Assembly (NCBI RefSeq): GCF_035967765.1
Contig: NZ_JAYWIT010000002.1
DNA: 64,000 nt
Source of the DNA: Conexibacter stalactiti
GTDB taxonomy: Bacteria > Actinomycetota > Thermoleophilia > Solirubrobacterales > Solirubrobacteraceae
Reading direction: 5' to 3' (one strand)
In this document: piece by piece, positions 34,107 through 42,932 of the stretch
Layout of the letters: each line of letters opens with the position of its first letter
Position numbering within the stretch: position 1 is the first letter of the stretch
Translations under genes and position numbers: made by a program
The notes under the pieces: generated by a model
What the model saw: only the letters and a program-made list of their open reading frames with translations
The model's database searches: none
Told to the model about the DNA's origin: nothing

Positions 34107-34754
34107 ATGGTCACACCACATGGACATCACTCCGTCGCCTCGTCCGCCGGTGGCTCTCCGTTACGGGGCGAGCGGCGCATCGCGGCGATCTTGGCCGCCG
34201 CCGCCGAGCTCGTCGCCGAGATCGGCTATGAACGGGTCACGGTCGACGCGATCGCCAGGCGCGCGAAGGCGTCGAAGGCGACGATGTACCGCAACTGGCC
34301 CACGAAGGCGGAGCTGATCGCCGACGCGCTGCGGCGAAACGCCGACGGCGGGCACGTTCTGGTACCCGACACGGGCACTTTGCGGACCGACCTGCTCGCA
34401 ACCGTCGAGGAGATCGCGCAGAGCTTCGCCAGGGACAGCGGCCCGTCGCTCCTGGGTCTCACCGAAGCGATCCGTCAGGACGCAGTGCTGCGCGATCTCG
34501 TCCGCTCGCAGATCCAAGCGCGCATCCGCGAGGTCGGAGCGCTCATCCTCGATCGCGCCCTGGCCCGGGGCGACGACGTCAACTCGGCCAGCTACGACAT
34601 GGTTCTCGAACTCGCATTCGGGTGGCTCCTCACCATGACGCTCCTCAACGGCCGAATGCCTGATGTCGATGAACGAACGCGGCTCGTTGACGAGGCCATG
34701 CTGCCGCTCCTGCGCACCGCCTCCCCAGACTGCCCGACTGAAGGCAACGTATGA
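34107..34754 (+). CDS. TetR-family regulator
   Basis: 215 residues. The HTH region is standard: RIAAILAAAAELVAEIGYERVTVDAIARRAKASKATMYRNWPTKAELIADALR. The C-terminal ligand domain resembles the TetR_C 'AefR-like' group. It overlaps the epoxide hydrolase gene by 4 bp, so it very likely controls that gene and itself, responding to an epoxide or its precursor. Confidence 0.88.
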   Translation: MVTPHGHHSVASSAGGSPLRGERRIAAILAAAAELVAEIGYERVTVDAIARRAKASKATMYRNWPTKAELIADALRRNADGGHVLVPDTGTLRTDLLATVEEIAQSFARDSGPSLLGLTEAIRQDAVLRDLVRSQIQARIREVGALILDRALARGDDVNSASYDMVLELAFGWLLTMTLLNGRMPDVDERTRLVDEAMLPLLRTASPDCPTEGNV

Positions 34755-35932
34755 CTGATCGAATCGAACCGTTCCATCTGTCCGTTCCCGAGTCCGATCT
34801 CGCTGACCTGCGCGACCGCGTGGCCCGGGTCCGCTGGCCCGACCGCGAGACCGTGCGGGACACCAGCCAAGGGCCCCAGCTGGCGAAGCTGCGAGCGCTT
34901 ACAGAGCGGTGGCGTGGCGAATACGACTGGCGGACGTGCGAGGCCGAGCTCAACGCGTTGGGCCAGTACCGCACCACGATTGACGGCCTCGGCATCCACT
35001 TCCTGCACGTGCGCTCGCCAGAGCGGGACGCCCTGCCGCTGCTTCTGACTCACGGCTGGCCCGGCTCGATCCTCGAGTTCCGCAAGGTCATCGGCCCGCT
35101 CACCGATCCCGCCGCGCACGGCGGAGATCCAAGGACCGCGTTCCACGTCGTCGTGCCCTCGATGCCGGGCTTTGGCTTCTCCGAGCGGCCGCGTGAGCCT
35201 GGGTGGAACATCGCGCGCGTCGCGGATGCCTGGATCGAGCTGATGCGCCGGCTCGGCTACGACCGCTGGGGCGCGCAGGGCGGCGACCTCGGATGCGCGG
35301 TCACCGACACGATCGCGAGCAGAACTCCTCCGGGGCTCGTCGGCCTGCATCTCAACTTCGCGATGTTCCCGCCCCTGCCCGACGAAATCGAGAACGCGAC
35401 CACGGACGAGCAGGCGATGCTCGACAGCGCGCAGTTCTTCTGGGACCAGCTCTCGGGCTACGCCAGAGTGCAGTCCACGCGCCCCCAGACGATCGGCTAC
35501 GCGCTCGCGGACTCACCGGTCGGGCTGGCGGCATGGATCTACGCGATGTTTCAGGACACCTGCGGCACTCCCGGCGACGCGGAGGGCTCGCTCAGCCAGG
35601 ACGAGATGCTTGACGACATCACGCTCTACTGGCTGACCAACACAGCGGCGTCCTCGGCCCGGCTCTACTGGGAGATGGTGAGATCCGGCCGGCCCTCACC
35701 CGCCTCGCCGGCGACGCCGATCACGCTGCCGACCGGATTCACCATGTTCCCGGAGGAACACGTACGCAAGTCTCGACGTTGGCTGGAACGTCGCTATAGC
35801 AATGTGATCTTCTTCAACCAGCCTGAGCGTGGCGGCCACTTCGGCGCCTTGGAGCAGCCGCTGCAGTTCGTGGACGACGTCCGGGCAACGTTCGCGACCA
35901 TCCGCGCAGACGACCATCCCGGACGTCCCTAG
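34751..35932 (+). CDS. Epoxide hydrolase, EPHX1-like with N-terminal EHN domain
   Basis: 393 residues. The N-terminal EHN segment (IEPFHLSVPESDLADLRDRVARVRWPD) is followed by an alpha/beta-hydrolase domain: oxyanion motif HGWPGS (His 101), nucleophile Asp 179 in GGDLGC, the FPEE acid near 335 and His 363 in GGHFGALEQP. Two Tyr-containing lid segments fit epoxide polarisation. It opens epoxides to diols in the cytoplasm. The only regulator attached is the upstream TetR. Confidence 0.9.
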   Translation: MTDRIEPFHLSVPESDLADLRDRVARVRWPDRETVRDTSQGPQLAKLRALTERWRGEYDWRTCEAELNALGQYRTTIDGLGIHFLHVRSPERDALPLLLTHGWPGSILEFRKVIGPLTDPAAHGGDPRTAFHVVVPSMPGFGFSERPREPGWNIARVADAWIELMRRLGYDRWGAQGGDLGCAVTDTIASRTPPGLVGLHLNFAMFPPLPDEIENATTDEQAMLDSAQFFWDQLSGYARVQSTRPQTIGYALADSPVGLAAWIYAMFQDTCGTPGDAEGSLSQDEMLDDITLYWLTNTAASSARLYWEMVRSGRPSPASPATPITLPTGFTMFPEEHVRKSRRWLERRYSNVIFFNQPERGGHFGALEQPLQFVDDVRATFATIRADDHPGRP

Positions 35933-36216
35933 GCGAGCCCGTCCCGGCGCGCCCGACGACGATGCTGCGGCCGTGAAGTAACTGGCGGTGTGGCGTTGGA
36001 AGGCCGGTCCTCGGCGCAGGCCCGGACGCGCGCTCTGCCTCCCCGGCAGCCCGATAACTGTCGCGATGCGTCAGCCCTTTCTTGAGGCACAGCTATCCCC
36101 GCGCGGGTGTTGGTCCCCTGATCCCTGAGCACCTTGAGCGGCGCTCCCCGGTCGCGCGAACTCTAGAACGCGGGAGGTTGGGCGAGCCGGTCTGCGTCGC
36201 CGTCTGCTAGCGGGTT

Positions 36217-36615
36217 GTGGGACCAGTAACGCCGGCATACCGCGAACCGCGCGCCATTGCTCCCCGACGCCGGCCGCTTCGCCCGCGATTCACCTGCAGC
36301 GGGCTGCCGGCCTCGACGCTGCGCTACTACGAGCAGCGCGGCCTGATCACCTCCAACGGCCGCCGCGGGCTGCGGGGCCAGTTCGATGCGCAGGTGCTCG
36401 AGCGGCTCGCGCTGATCTCGCTCGGCCGCCGGGCCGGGCTCGCGCTCGACGAGATCACGCCGATGCTCACCGACGACGGACGGCCGCACGTCGACCGCGC
36501 GCTGCTGGCCGCGAAGGCCGACGAGCTGGAGCGGACGATCGCGCGGCTGAGCGCGATGCGCGACGGCCTCCGCCACGCCGCCACCTGTCCCGCGACCGAC
36601 CACGCCGACGGCTGA
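36217..36615 (+). CDS. MerR-family regulator with degenerate N-terminus
   Basis: 132 residues. The second HTH helix and the wing are normal (GLPASTLRYYEQRGLITSNGRRGLRGQFDAQVLERLALISLGRRAGLALDEITPML), and a coiled-coil tail follows. The first helix, normally (Y/L)xIGELAxxTG, is replaced by an Arg/Pro-rich run (RRRPLRPRFTCS), and there is no sensor cysteine pattern. Either the start of the gene has been overwritten by a frameshift, or the true N-terminus lies in another frame. DNA binding may be impaired. Confidence 0.6.
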   Translation: MGPVTPAYREPRAIAPRRRPLRPRFTCSGLPASTLRYYEQRGLITSNGRRGLRGQFDAQVLERLALISLGRRAGLALDEITPMLTDDGRPHVDRALLAAKADELERTIARLSAMRDGLRHAATCPATDHADG

Positions 36616-36977
36616 CGTTCCGCCGTCTGCTGCGCGCGGGCAGACCGGGCAGGCCGTCGAGACGCCCGGCGTGATCCTAAGCGCCGGGGCGCCACCGGCC
36701 GGTGGACCGAACGGAGCGCAGCCGCGCCGGGTGCCCTTCGGCCGCTAGATGCACGTCAATGAGCTTGAATCCGCTTGACGCGCTCGGGAGCGTGGCGGGC
36801 GCCGGGAGCGATCGCGGGTGCGGGAGCCCGCGTGCTCGACGACCTGCATCAACTCGCCGACCGCGCGCGGCAGGACCTGAGGCCGCGCGCTCCCTCCGTC
36901 GAGCCGGTGCCACGCAACCGCACGCTGCCGCTGCGATCCTTGCCTGGATCCCGGCAGCGAGCGCGACGCGTCGTTGG
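36616..36977. other. Stretch without a recognisable gene
   Basis: About 360 bp between the MerR-like gene and the small minus-strand gene. Several open frames exist on both strands but none shows a start with a ribosome site, a motif, or a coherent codon pattern. A short GCGGG/CCCGC hairpin occurs near 36815. I see nothing else. Confidence 0.5.
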
Positions 36978-37148
36978 TCACAGGCTCGAGTCGGGAAGGC
37001 GATAGGCGAGCGCGGTGATGTCCTCGCGCGTGTAGGCGCCGGCTTGCTGCGGATGCCGTCTTGTCAGGTGGTCGTTCACACGTGCGATGAGCTCTTCCTC
37101 ATCCGAGCCCGATATCTGAAGTCCGCACGGGCAGCGAAGCGCGAGCAT
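36978..37148 (-). CDS. DUF1059-like small protein
   Basis: A 56-residue gene: MLALRCPCGLQISGSDEEEL, then IARVNDHLTRRHPQQAGAYT, then REDITALAYRLPDSSL. The CxCG start, a DEEEL segment, HxxxxHP and a closing helix match the small DUF1059 family of Actinobacteria (metal-binding-like, unknown function). It starts 5 bp after the stop of the phosphotriesterase-like gene, so the two are co-transcribed. Confidence 0.6.
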   Translation of the reverse strand: MLALRCPCGLQISGSDEEELIARVNDHLTRRHPQQAGAYTREDITALAYRLPDSSL

Positions 37149-37153
37149 GGTGG

Positions 37154-38140
37154 TCAGTAGGCGCCCTGCGCGGCGAACACGCGCCGCGGGTTGTGAACCA
37201 GCAGCGCGTCGATCTGCTCCTCGGTCACGCCGCGCTCACGGAGAGCGGGGATCACGGCTGACGAGACATGTGTGAACGACCATTCGGACGCGACTGGGAG
37301 AGGGTTCTCGAGGAACCAGTCAGAGTGCGCCGTGTAGTCGTGCGAGAGCACGATGCGATCGCCGTACCCGGCCTCGATGAGCCTCACGAGCGTTTCGATC
37401 CGCTCCTCGAACGACGGGAAGTGCGGTGCCATGTAGAGGCCGAACCGGTCGGCGCCGATCATCGAGCCCGCGTCCATCAGCTCGCGAAGGTAGTCGAGGT
37501 CTGTGGAGTCGCCGCTGTGGCCGATGATCACGCGAGTGAGATCGACCCCCTCTTCCTTGAAGATTCGCTGCTGATCAAGCCCGTTGCGCTCCGACACCTG
37601 CGTGTGGGTGGTAATAGGCGCGCCAGTCTCGCGATGCGCGCGCGCCGCGGCGCGCAGGATCCGTTCGATGTTCGGCGTGACGCCCTTCAGGTCAGTGGCG
37701 ACCTTGATGATCGCCGCGCGGACATCCGTGCCTGCGATCCCGTCGCGGATGTCGCGCACGAAGATCTCCGTCATCACGTCTCGTGCCGATGCGTCGGCCG
37801 GCGCACGGTACTGGAAGTAGAACGGCAGGTCGTCGTAGGTGTAGATGCCCGTCGACACGATGATGTTCAGATCGACCATCGCGTTGATCTCTCGCAGCGC
37901 GGCGATGTCGCGACCGTGGCCGATCGCCGTGGCGTCGACGATCGTGTCGATCCCGGCGGCCTTGACGTCTCTGAGCTTCGAGGCGATCGCCTCGAGCGCG
38001 AGCTGACGGTCGCCGCCCCAGCTGAGCTCCGGTTGGTCACGGGAGATCTCTGCGTTGATGTTGACGATGTGCTCGTGCATGAGCGCCTGTCCGAGCTCGT
38101 CGACCTCGACGAGTCCACGAACAGTGGAGACGGTAGACAT
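37154..38140 (-). CDS. Phosphotriesterase-family hydrolase (lactonase-like)
   Basis: 328 residues from the ATG at 38140, with AAGGAG 4 bases upstream; a longer frame exists but has no ribosome site. The binuclear metal site is complete: HEH (22, 24), the bridging Lys 146 in IIKVATD, His 179 in THTQ, His 208 in GHSGD and Asp 268 in SHDYT. Family members hydrolyse organophosphates, but many are natural lactonases. Divergent from a TetR gene and next to a catabolic cluster, it more likely opens a lactone or cleaves an ester in that pathway. Confidence 0.85.
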   Translation of the reverse strand: MSTVSTVRGLVEVDELGQALMHEHIVNINAEISRDQPELSWGGDRQLALEAIASKLRDVKAAGIDTIVDATAIGHGRDIAALREINAMVDLNIIVSTGIYTYDDLPFYFQYRAPADASARDVMTEIFVRDIRDGIAGTDVRAAIIKVATDLKGVTPNIERILRAAARAHRETGAPITTHTQVSERNGLDQQRIFKEEGVDLTRVIIGHSGDSTDLDYLRELMDAGSMIGADRFGLYMAPHFPSFEERIETLVRLIEAGYGDRIVLSHDYTAHSDWFLENPLPVASEWSFTHVSSAVIPALRERGVTEEQIDALLVHNPRRVFAAQGAY

Positions 38141-38311
38141 CGGGCTCCTTGCATTGACGATGGCGCTGGTTCGCCTGTGGCGTAGACCAGGCCCGGGGGG
38201 AACGGCGATGACGACCACGGTGCACCTCCCGACCTCGCATGTCGCGGGGATGGGTTACAGCGAGGGTCACGCCGCTGATGGTGACGGCACCGTAGCCAGC
38301 TCGATGCAAAA

Positions 38312-38328
38312 TTGCAACGGCGTTTCGA
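38312..38328. promoter_or_regulatory. Candidate TetR operator, copy 1
   Basis: TTGCAACGGCGTTTCGA with the dyad AACG-G-CGTT lies in the divergent region between the phosphotriesterase-like and TetR genes. A related 17-base block (14 identities) occurs at 39478-39494 upstream of the ferredoxin and cyclase genes, which suggests a common regulator. Confidence 0.55.
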
Positions 38329-38378
38329 AACTGAGTTGCTGAAGCAGAGCGGAATCGGCGGGCGATAGTCTTCGGTAC

Positions 38379-39113
38379 GTGGGCTCAATCACTTCGCGCG
38401 AGAGCAGGCCGACGGGGGCTCCCCGGATCCCTCCTGGCTGGGCCCAGGCCGACCCTGAGTTCGACGAGGTCGTGTTCGATGTCGCGCCCACGACGCTCGC
38501 GCCGTTCTTCGAGGGCAAGGCCCCAAGCGCCTTGACCCTCCGTCAGCAGGAGCGCCTGCGGGTCGTGTTGCACGCGACGTTGAAGCTCGCCGACCGAGGC
38601 GGATACGACGCCGTCAGAATGCGCGACCTTGCAAGCACTGGTGTGGCGCTCGGAACGATCTATCGCTTCTTCGGATCGCGGGACTTCCTCGTCTTCCGCG
38701 CGACGAGCGCGTGGTGTGAGCGCGCAGCGTTGCGGAGCCTCCCGCAGGGGGGCAGCCAGGATTTCCGTCGCAAGTCGCGCTACCAGTGGCACCGTCTCAC
38801 CGCGCAGTTCGAAGCGCATCCAAAGGTCGTCGAGGCGTGGGTTCGCGCTGCTATCAGCGACGACCCGGCGGTCGTTGCCTTTCGTCGCGCCTATCCGCCA
38901 TGGGCCTTCGGGGCTCACATATCGCCGCCCATGGACGAGCTGGACCCCGACTATGCAGTCCGTCTCCGTGCGATGATCGAGACCCACGCGTTCGGAGGCC
39001 TCGTGCGCTGGGTGCACGGCCAGCGCACGCTTGAGGAGCTGCGCGAGGACTTCGCGGATCTGCTCGAGCTGGTCTTCACTCCTCCGAAGTACCGGGACGC
39101 TGATCCCACGTAG
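38379..39113 (+). CDS. TetR-family regulator
   Basis: 244 residues from a GTG start, with no strong ribosome site. After an unusual 55-residue N-terminal extension comes the HTH (VVLHATLKLADRGGYDAVRMRDLASTGVALGTIYRFFGSRDFLVF). The C-terminal domain belongs to the KstR-like group by length and pattern. It sits between the divergent hydrolase gene and the ferredoxin/cyclase promoter, both carrying related operator-like blocks, so it is the likely switch of the catabolic island. Confidence 0.82.
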   Translation: MGSITSRESRPTGAPRIPPGWAQADPEFDEVVFDVAPTTLAPFFEGKAPSALTLRQQERLRVVLHATLKLADRGGYDAVRMRDLASTGVALGTIYRFFGSRDFLVFRATSAWCERAALRSLPQGGSQDFRRKSRYQWHRLTAQFEAHPKVVEAWVRAAISDDPAVVAFRRAYPPWAFGAHISPPMDELDPDYAVRLRAMIETHAFGGLVRWVHGQRTLEELREDFADLLELVFTPPKYRDADPT

Positions 39114-39192
39114 CGCCTGTCGGGGCAAGGCCGCCAGCGACGTCCCGGGCTAGACGCAGCATGCCGCTCGGCGGGGTGATCGGCCCACAGCG

Positions 39193-39213
39193 GCCGGAGG
39201 CTTCACCTCCGGC
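39193..39213. terminator. Bidirectional hairpin between convergent genes
   Basis: GCCGGAGG, loop CTTCA, CCTCCGGC: a perfect 8-bp stem in the 116-bp space between the convergent TetR and ferredoxin genes. It would serve both. Confidence 0.7.
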
Positions 39214-39229
39214 GAGCTGCGGCTGACGG

Positions 39230-39421
39230 TCAACCTTCGAACGTGATGGCTCGCTTGGGGCACGCGCGAGCAGCGGCCTCGAGCTTGGCGCGCAGCGCAT
39301 CGGAGGGCTGCTCGTCCAGCACGACGAGGTTGTCGTCGTCATCCATCTCGAACAGTTCGGGTGCCTCGACGGCGCACGCGCCGTTGCCTTCGCAGAGATC
39401 CCAATCGATGACGGTCTTCAC
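39230..39421 (-). CDS. [3Fe-4S]-type ferredoxin for a P450
   Basis: 63 residues, GTG start with AAGGAG 7 bases upstream. Cysteines at 10, 16 and 54 with the spacing CEGNGAC and ACPKRAI leave the fourth position (usually Cys) as Gly 13, the signature of 3Fe-4S ferredoxins that feed actinobacterial P450s. The P450 and a matching reductase are encoded 6-10 kb away on the other strand. The upstream operator-like block at 39478 suggests shared regulation with the cyclase gene. Confidence 0.9.
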   Translation of the reverse strand: MKTVIDWDLCEGNGACAVEAPELFEMDDDDNLVVLDEQPSDALRAKLEAAARACPKRAITFEG

Positions 39422-39477
39422 GGCCGGCTCCTTCGTGTGATCGGTGTTCGGCAGACGCTAGCCCGCAGCGCAGAAAT

Positions 39478-39494
39478 TTGCAATGCCGTTTCAA
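39478..39494. promoter_or_regulatory. Candidate TetR operator, copy 2
   Basis: TTGCAATGCCGTTTCAA, related to the block at 38312, in the divergent region before the ferredoxin (minus) and cyclase (plus) genes. A possible -35 (TTGACG) starts 8 bases to its right at 39502, so binding would interfere with transcription towards the cyclase and transporter genes. Confidence 0.52.
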
Positions 39495-39684
39495 TTTCTA
39501 CTTGACGCGGGCGCCTGCGCTGTGCAAGCTACGCATCGCAGCAGGAGGAGAGAGGCGCTGTGGCTCGTGGAGTCGAGCGCCGTAACGATGGGCCCGTCTC
39601 GAGCGGCGGCCCGAACAGCTGTCGACGCGTACCTGCCGCTGAAGGCGGCGGGCGGCGAGTCGCTGGCGTGATGGAGGAGAGAGC

Positions 39685-40626
39685 ATGGGTCTGGCCAACA
39701 GGACATCTCCGTCCGCGGCGGATTACGCGCAGTATCCGGAGCGCTTCAACAACTGGGGTCGCTGGGGAGAGGCTGACGAACTCGGGACCTTGAACCACAT
39801 CACCGGTGACGTCCGCCGCAATGCCGCAGCGCTCGTACAGGAAGGGCGCGCCGTGTCGATGGCACGACCGATCCAGACGCAACCGGGGCCGGCAAACCCA
39901 TGGCCTGCGCACCATCTCGTCGGTATGCCGCATGCGCGCGGCGCCGGCGACTACCTCGCGATGTTCCTGCACAGCTTCGTCGACACGCACATCGACGGGC
40001 TTTCACACATTGCTGGTCCCAATGGGCTGGCGTGGAACGGCAAGCGCCTCGGCGAGAACGGGATGCCGATCGAGCACAGCGGAACAGTCGACTTCTGGCG
40101 TGACGGGATCGTCACGCGCGGTGTGCTGTACGACGTTCCGCGCTTCCGCGGGACTGACTTCGTCGCGTCGGGTGAGCCGGTTCACGGCTGGGAGCTGCAA
40201 GATGTCGCCGACGCCCAGGGCGTTGTGCCGCAGAGTGGCGACGCCGTGATCATCCGATCCGGTCACGACCCCTACTGGGCCGCGACGGGCCGGCCACCGG
40301 GATTCGAGTCGGTGGCCGGTGTGCATGTCTCAGCCCTGGAGTTCTTGCACGACACTGAAGCGTCGGTCTTGGTGTGGGACTTCCAGGACGCGCCGTCGCA
40401 CGATCAGGGACTTCCCAATCCCCATGGCAGCGAGATCCCGATCGCGCTTCACGTTCACGCCATCGCCTTGCCCCACATGGGTCTTCCGCTGGTCGACAAC
40501 GCAAACCTCGAGGACATCGCGGTCGCGTGCGCCGAACTCGGCCGATGGGCATTTCAGGTCGTCGTGGCGCCGCTGATCATCCCGGGGGCCACCGGCTCTC
40601 CCGTCAATCCACTCGCGATCCTCTGA
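39685..40626 (+). CDS. Cyclase-family hydrolase (kynurenine formamidase/isatin hydrolase type)
   Basis: 313 residues; GGAGGAGAGAG before the ATG. The metal-binding motif is HSFVDTHIDGLSHI with His 102, Asp 104 and His 108, the HxxDxxxxxH form of the PF04199 family, plus conserved HGWELQD and GDAVIIRSG blocks. Family members hydrolyse N-formyl or ring amide bonds and some lactones. As the first gene of the plus-strand operon with the importer and P450, it probably opens the ring of an oxidised intermediate. Manganese or zinc is the usual metal. Confidence 0.85.
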   Translation: MGLANRTSPSAADYAQYPERFNNWGRWGEADELGTLNHITGDVRRNAAALVQEGRAVSMARPIQTQPGPANPWPAHHLVGMPHARGAGDYLAMFLHSFVDTHIDGLSHIAGPNGLAWNGKRLGENGMPIEHSGTVDFWRDGIVTRGVLYDVPRFRGTDFVASGEPVHGWELQDVADAQGVVPQSGDAVIIRSGHDPYWAATGRPPGFESVAGVHVSALEFLHDTEASVLVWDFQDAPSHDQGLPNPHGSEIPIALHVHAIALPHMGLPLVDNANLEDIAVACAELGRWAFQVVVAPLIIPGATGSPVNPLAIL

Positions 40627-40642
40627 CTGCGGAGCAGACGAG

Positions 40643-42007
40643 ATGACTTCGCTTGACAACGGCGGCTGGTACGAGCTCGGCGTCTCCCGACGCCACCTGC
40701 TTCGCAGTGGGGGCCTGCTCGCACTGGCTGGAACGCTCGGCTCGGTCCTGGCCGCATGCGGCGACAGCAGTGACGGAGGCGAGCAGACAAGAAGCGCCGC
40801 GCTCGGTCCGTCACCTGCGGATCTCGGCGAGCGGATCACGCGCTACGTCGGACCGATCGACGCCAAGACTTCGGGCAGAGATCTCTCCTTGAAGCTCGGG
40901 GCCCTTGTTTCCCTGAGCGGGCCCGCGCGTGCGTTTGGAACCGACCAGGTCAACGGCGCGAAGCTCGCCATCAAGCACATCGAAGCGGCCGGTGGTCCGA
41001 AGTTCACCTTGATCGCCAAGGACGACCGCTCGGCCAATCCGACTGTTGGCGCACAGATCGCTCGCGAACTCGGGGAAGAGGGCGTCCAGATGGCGCTGAT
41101 GGCGAACGGCGCCAACGGCGGCGGCTCGATCGGTCCGGTCGGGCAGCACAACATTCTCTCGATCGACGGTGGCGCTGGGATCATCGCCACCACGATTGGC
41201 AAGCCATACATCTGGGCAGGCCGCTCGACCGCTCCTGACGACGGCTACCCGGCGATCGCGCAGTACGTCGCGAAGGCGATGCCCGACGCGAAGAAGATCG
41301 TGGCTGTGGTGATGGAAGGCCCCGCCGCGTTCACCGATGCCTACACGGAGCTGATCGACAAGGCGTTCTCGAACGCAGGCGCTCCCAAACCAGAGATCGT
41401 CATCGGCCCGACGTTTGGGTCGACCGACTTCTCCGGTCTTGTGAACGATCTTCGTCAAGACGCTCCCGATCTGGTCGTCGCGCAGATGTACGGCACGGAC
41501 CTGGGGCTGTTCATCAAGCAGTTCCGCACATCGGGTCAGCAGACCCCGGTGATCGGCATCGACTACACGGCGGCTGCCACGGAAGCTGCGGGCTCGGCCC
41601 TTGACGGCTACATGTTCGCGCAGGACACGTTCAATCCAGCAGACCTGGCCAGCGACTGGGCCAAGCTCTACGCCGATGAGTATCAGCGGATGTTCAAGAC
41701 GCCGGCGGGCACGTTCAACGCGAACGGCTACGAGGACGTCTTCGTCTTTTGGGCGCTCGTCCGACGAGTCCTCAAGGCCGGCGGCGACCCCAAGAGCGGC
41801 AAAGACCTGCAGGAGGCGCTCATCGACGACCCCACGTTCCCGAGCCTCTATGGCGGGCAGGGCGACAGAATCGGTCGAATCAGACTCGACGCCAAGACGC
41901 ACAAGGCGGTCGAGCGCACCATGAGCGTCTCGAAGTACGAGGACGGCAAGCTCGAGACGCTGGCCACGTGCAACCTCGACGGGTCGAACTTCCAGTTGAG
42001 CGCGTGA
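40643..42007 (+). CDS. Branched-chain-type ABC substrate-binding lipoprotein
   Basis: 454 residues. The N-terminus has a twin-arginine (SRRHLL, 15-20) and a lipobox LAAC with Cys 39, so it should be a Tat-exported lipoprotein. The mature part is a LivJ-type periplasmic-binding fold (LKLGALVSLSGPARAFGTDQVNGAKLAIKHIEAAGG). It captures the pathway's substrate, which in this family may be an aromatic, cyclic or amino-acid-like molecule rather than a true branched-chain amino acid. Permeases and ATPases follow directly. Confidence 0.9.
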   Translation: MTSLDNGGWYELGVSRRHLLRSGGLLALAGTLGSVLAACGDSSDGGEQTRSAALGPSPADLGERITRYVGPIDAKTSGRDLSLKLGALVSLSGPARAFGTDQVNGAKLAIKHIEAAGGPKFTLIAKDDRSANPTVGAQIARELGEEGVQMALMANGANGGGSIGPVGQHNILSIDGGAGIIATTIGKPYIWAGRSTAPDDGYPAIAQYVAKAMPDAKKIVAVVMEGPAAFTDAYTELIDKAFSNAGAPKPEIVIGPTFGSTDFSGLVNDLRQDAPDLVVAQMYGTDLGLFIKQFRTSGQQTPVIGIDYTAAATEAAGSALDGYMFAQDTFNPADLASDWAKLYADEYQRMFKTPAGTFNANGYEDVFVFWALVRRVLKAGGDPKSGKDLQEALIDDPTFPSLYGGQGDRIGRIRLDAKTHKAVERTMSVSKYEDGKLETLATCNLDGSNFQLSA

Positions 42008-42020
42008 GAGGGCCTGGACG

Positions 42021-42932
42021 ATGAATTTCACGGCCCACAACGTGCTGCAACTGCTCGCCAACGGAGCCGTGCTCGGTGCGTTCTACGCGGCGATCGGGTG
42101 CTCGTTCAGTCTCATCCTCACCGTGACGGGGCGCTTCCACATGGCCTGGGCGATGTCGTTCACCGTGGCCGCGTTCCTGGCGGCGAGCTTGACCGAGAAC
42201 GGCGTGAGCTTCTGGCTCGCGCTGCTCGCGGCGGGCATCGCGGCAGCTGGTGTCGGCGTCGCGATCGAACGACTGATCTACCGCCCGCTGCTGGCAGCAG
42301 GTGGTGCCGCCGGCGGCGCCGCATCCGCTCTGCTCACGGTGGTGGTCGCGTCGCTCGGCATCGTGATCGTCGGTCAGAACCTGATCAGCTTGTTCTGGGC
42401 GCCGGACGGGCTCGGCAAGTCGATCGCCAACATCGACGTGAAGCCTGTCGATCTCGGCGGGATCGCTCTCACCTCGCTGGACATCACGGCATTCACCATC
42501 AACGTCGCGATGATAGCGGCGCTGTTTCTGATCCTGCGCCGGACGAAGCTCGGTCGCAACATCCGCGCCACAAGCGTCAACGCCGACATGGCGCGCGTCG
42601 TCGGTATCGACACGAAGCGGATCTTCCTCATCGTCTTTGGAATCGGTTCGTTCATCGCGGGGGTCGCGGCCGTCCCATACGCCGCCAAGACGGTCGCAGT
42701 GCCCGAAATGGGGTTCATCCCCGTGCTCTACGCGCTGCTGGTCGCGTTCCTGGGCGGCTTTCGCAACAACCCGCTCCAGACGGCGGCCGTCGGCTTCGGC
42801 ATCGGAATCCTCGAGGCGGAGGCATCTCTCTTGGTGGACCTGCAGTACACACAGCTGGTCGTCTACTCGGTGCTGTTCATCTTCGCGGCCTCACGCGCTT
42901 TCGTCGGTGGCGGACGGACGGCGCTGGCGTGA
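42021..42932 (+). CDS. ABC transporter permease, LivH type
   Basis: 303 residues with about eight membrane helices and the LivH landmarks: ANGAVLGAFYAAIGCSFSLI near the start, AIERLIYRPLL, and ATSVNADMARVVGIDTKRIF in the coupling region. It forms half of the channel for the substrate delivered by the upstream lipoprotein. The next permease starts at a GTG overlapping its stop. Confidence 0.9.
   Translation: MNFTAHNVLQLLANGAVLGAFYAAIGCSFSLILTVTGRFHMAWAMSFTVAAFLAASLTENGVSFWLALLAAGIAAAGVGVAIERLIYRPLLAAGGAAGGAASALLTVVVASLGIVIVGQNLISLFWAPDGLGKSIANIDVKPVDLGGIALTSLDITAFTINVAMIAALFLILRRTKLGRNIRATSVNADMARVVGIDTKRIFLIVFGIGSFIAGVAAVPYAAKTVAVPEMGFIPVLYALLVAFLGGFRNNPLQTAAVGFGIGILEAEASLLVDLQYTQLVVYSVLFIFAASRAFVGGGRTALA

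Noticed and set aside
37268..38185. Plus-strand open frame opposite the phosphotriesterase-like gene.
   Set aside because: The minus-strand product has a complete binuclear metal site and a ribosome site; the plus frame has no motif.
42098..42928. Extension of the LivM-LivG frame upstream into the LivH gene.
   Set aside because: The upstream part runs out of frame across LivH, which has its own intact protein; the GTG at 42929 overlaps the LivH stop as expected for coupled genes.
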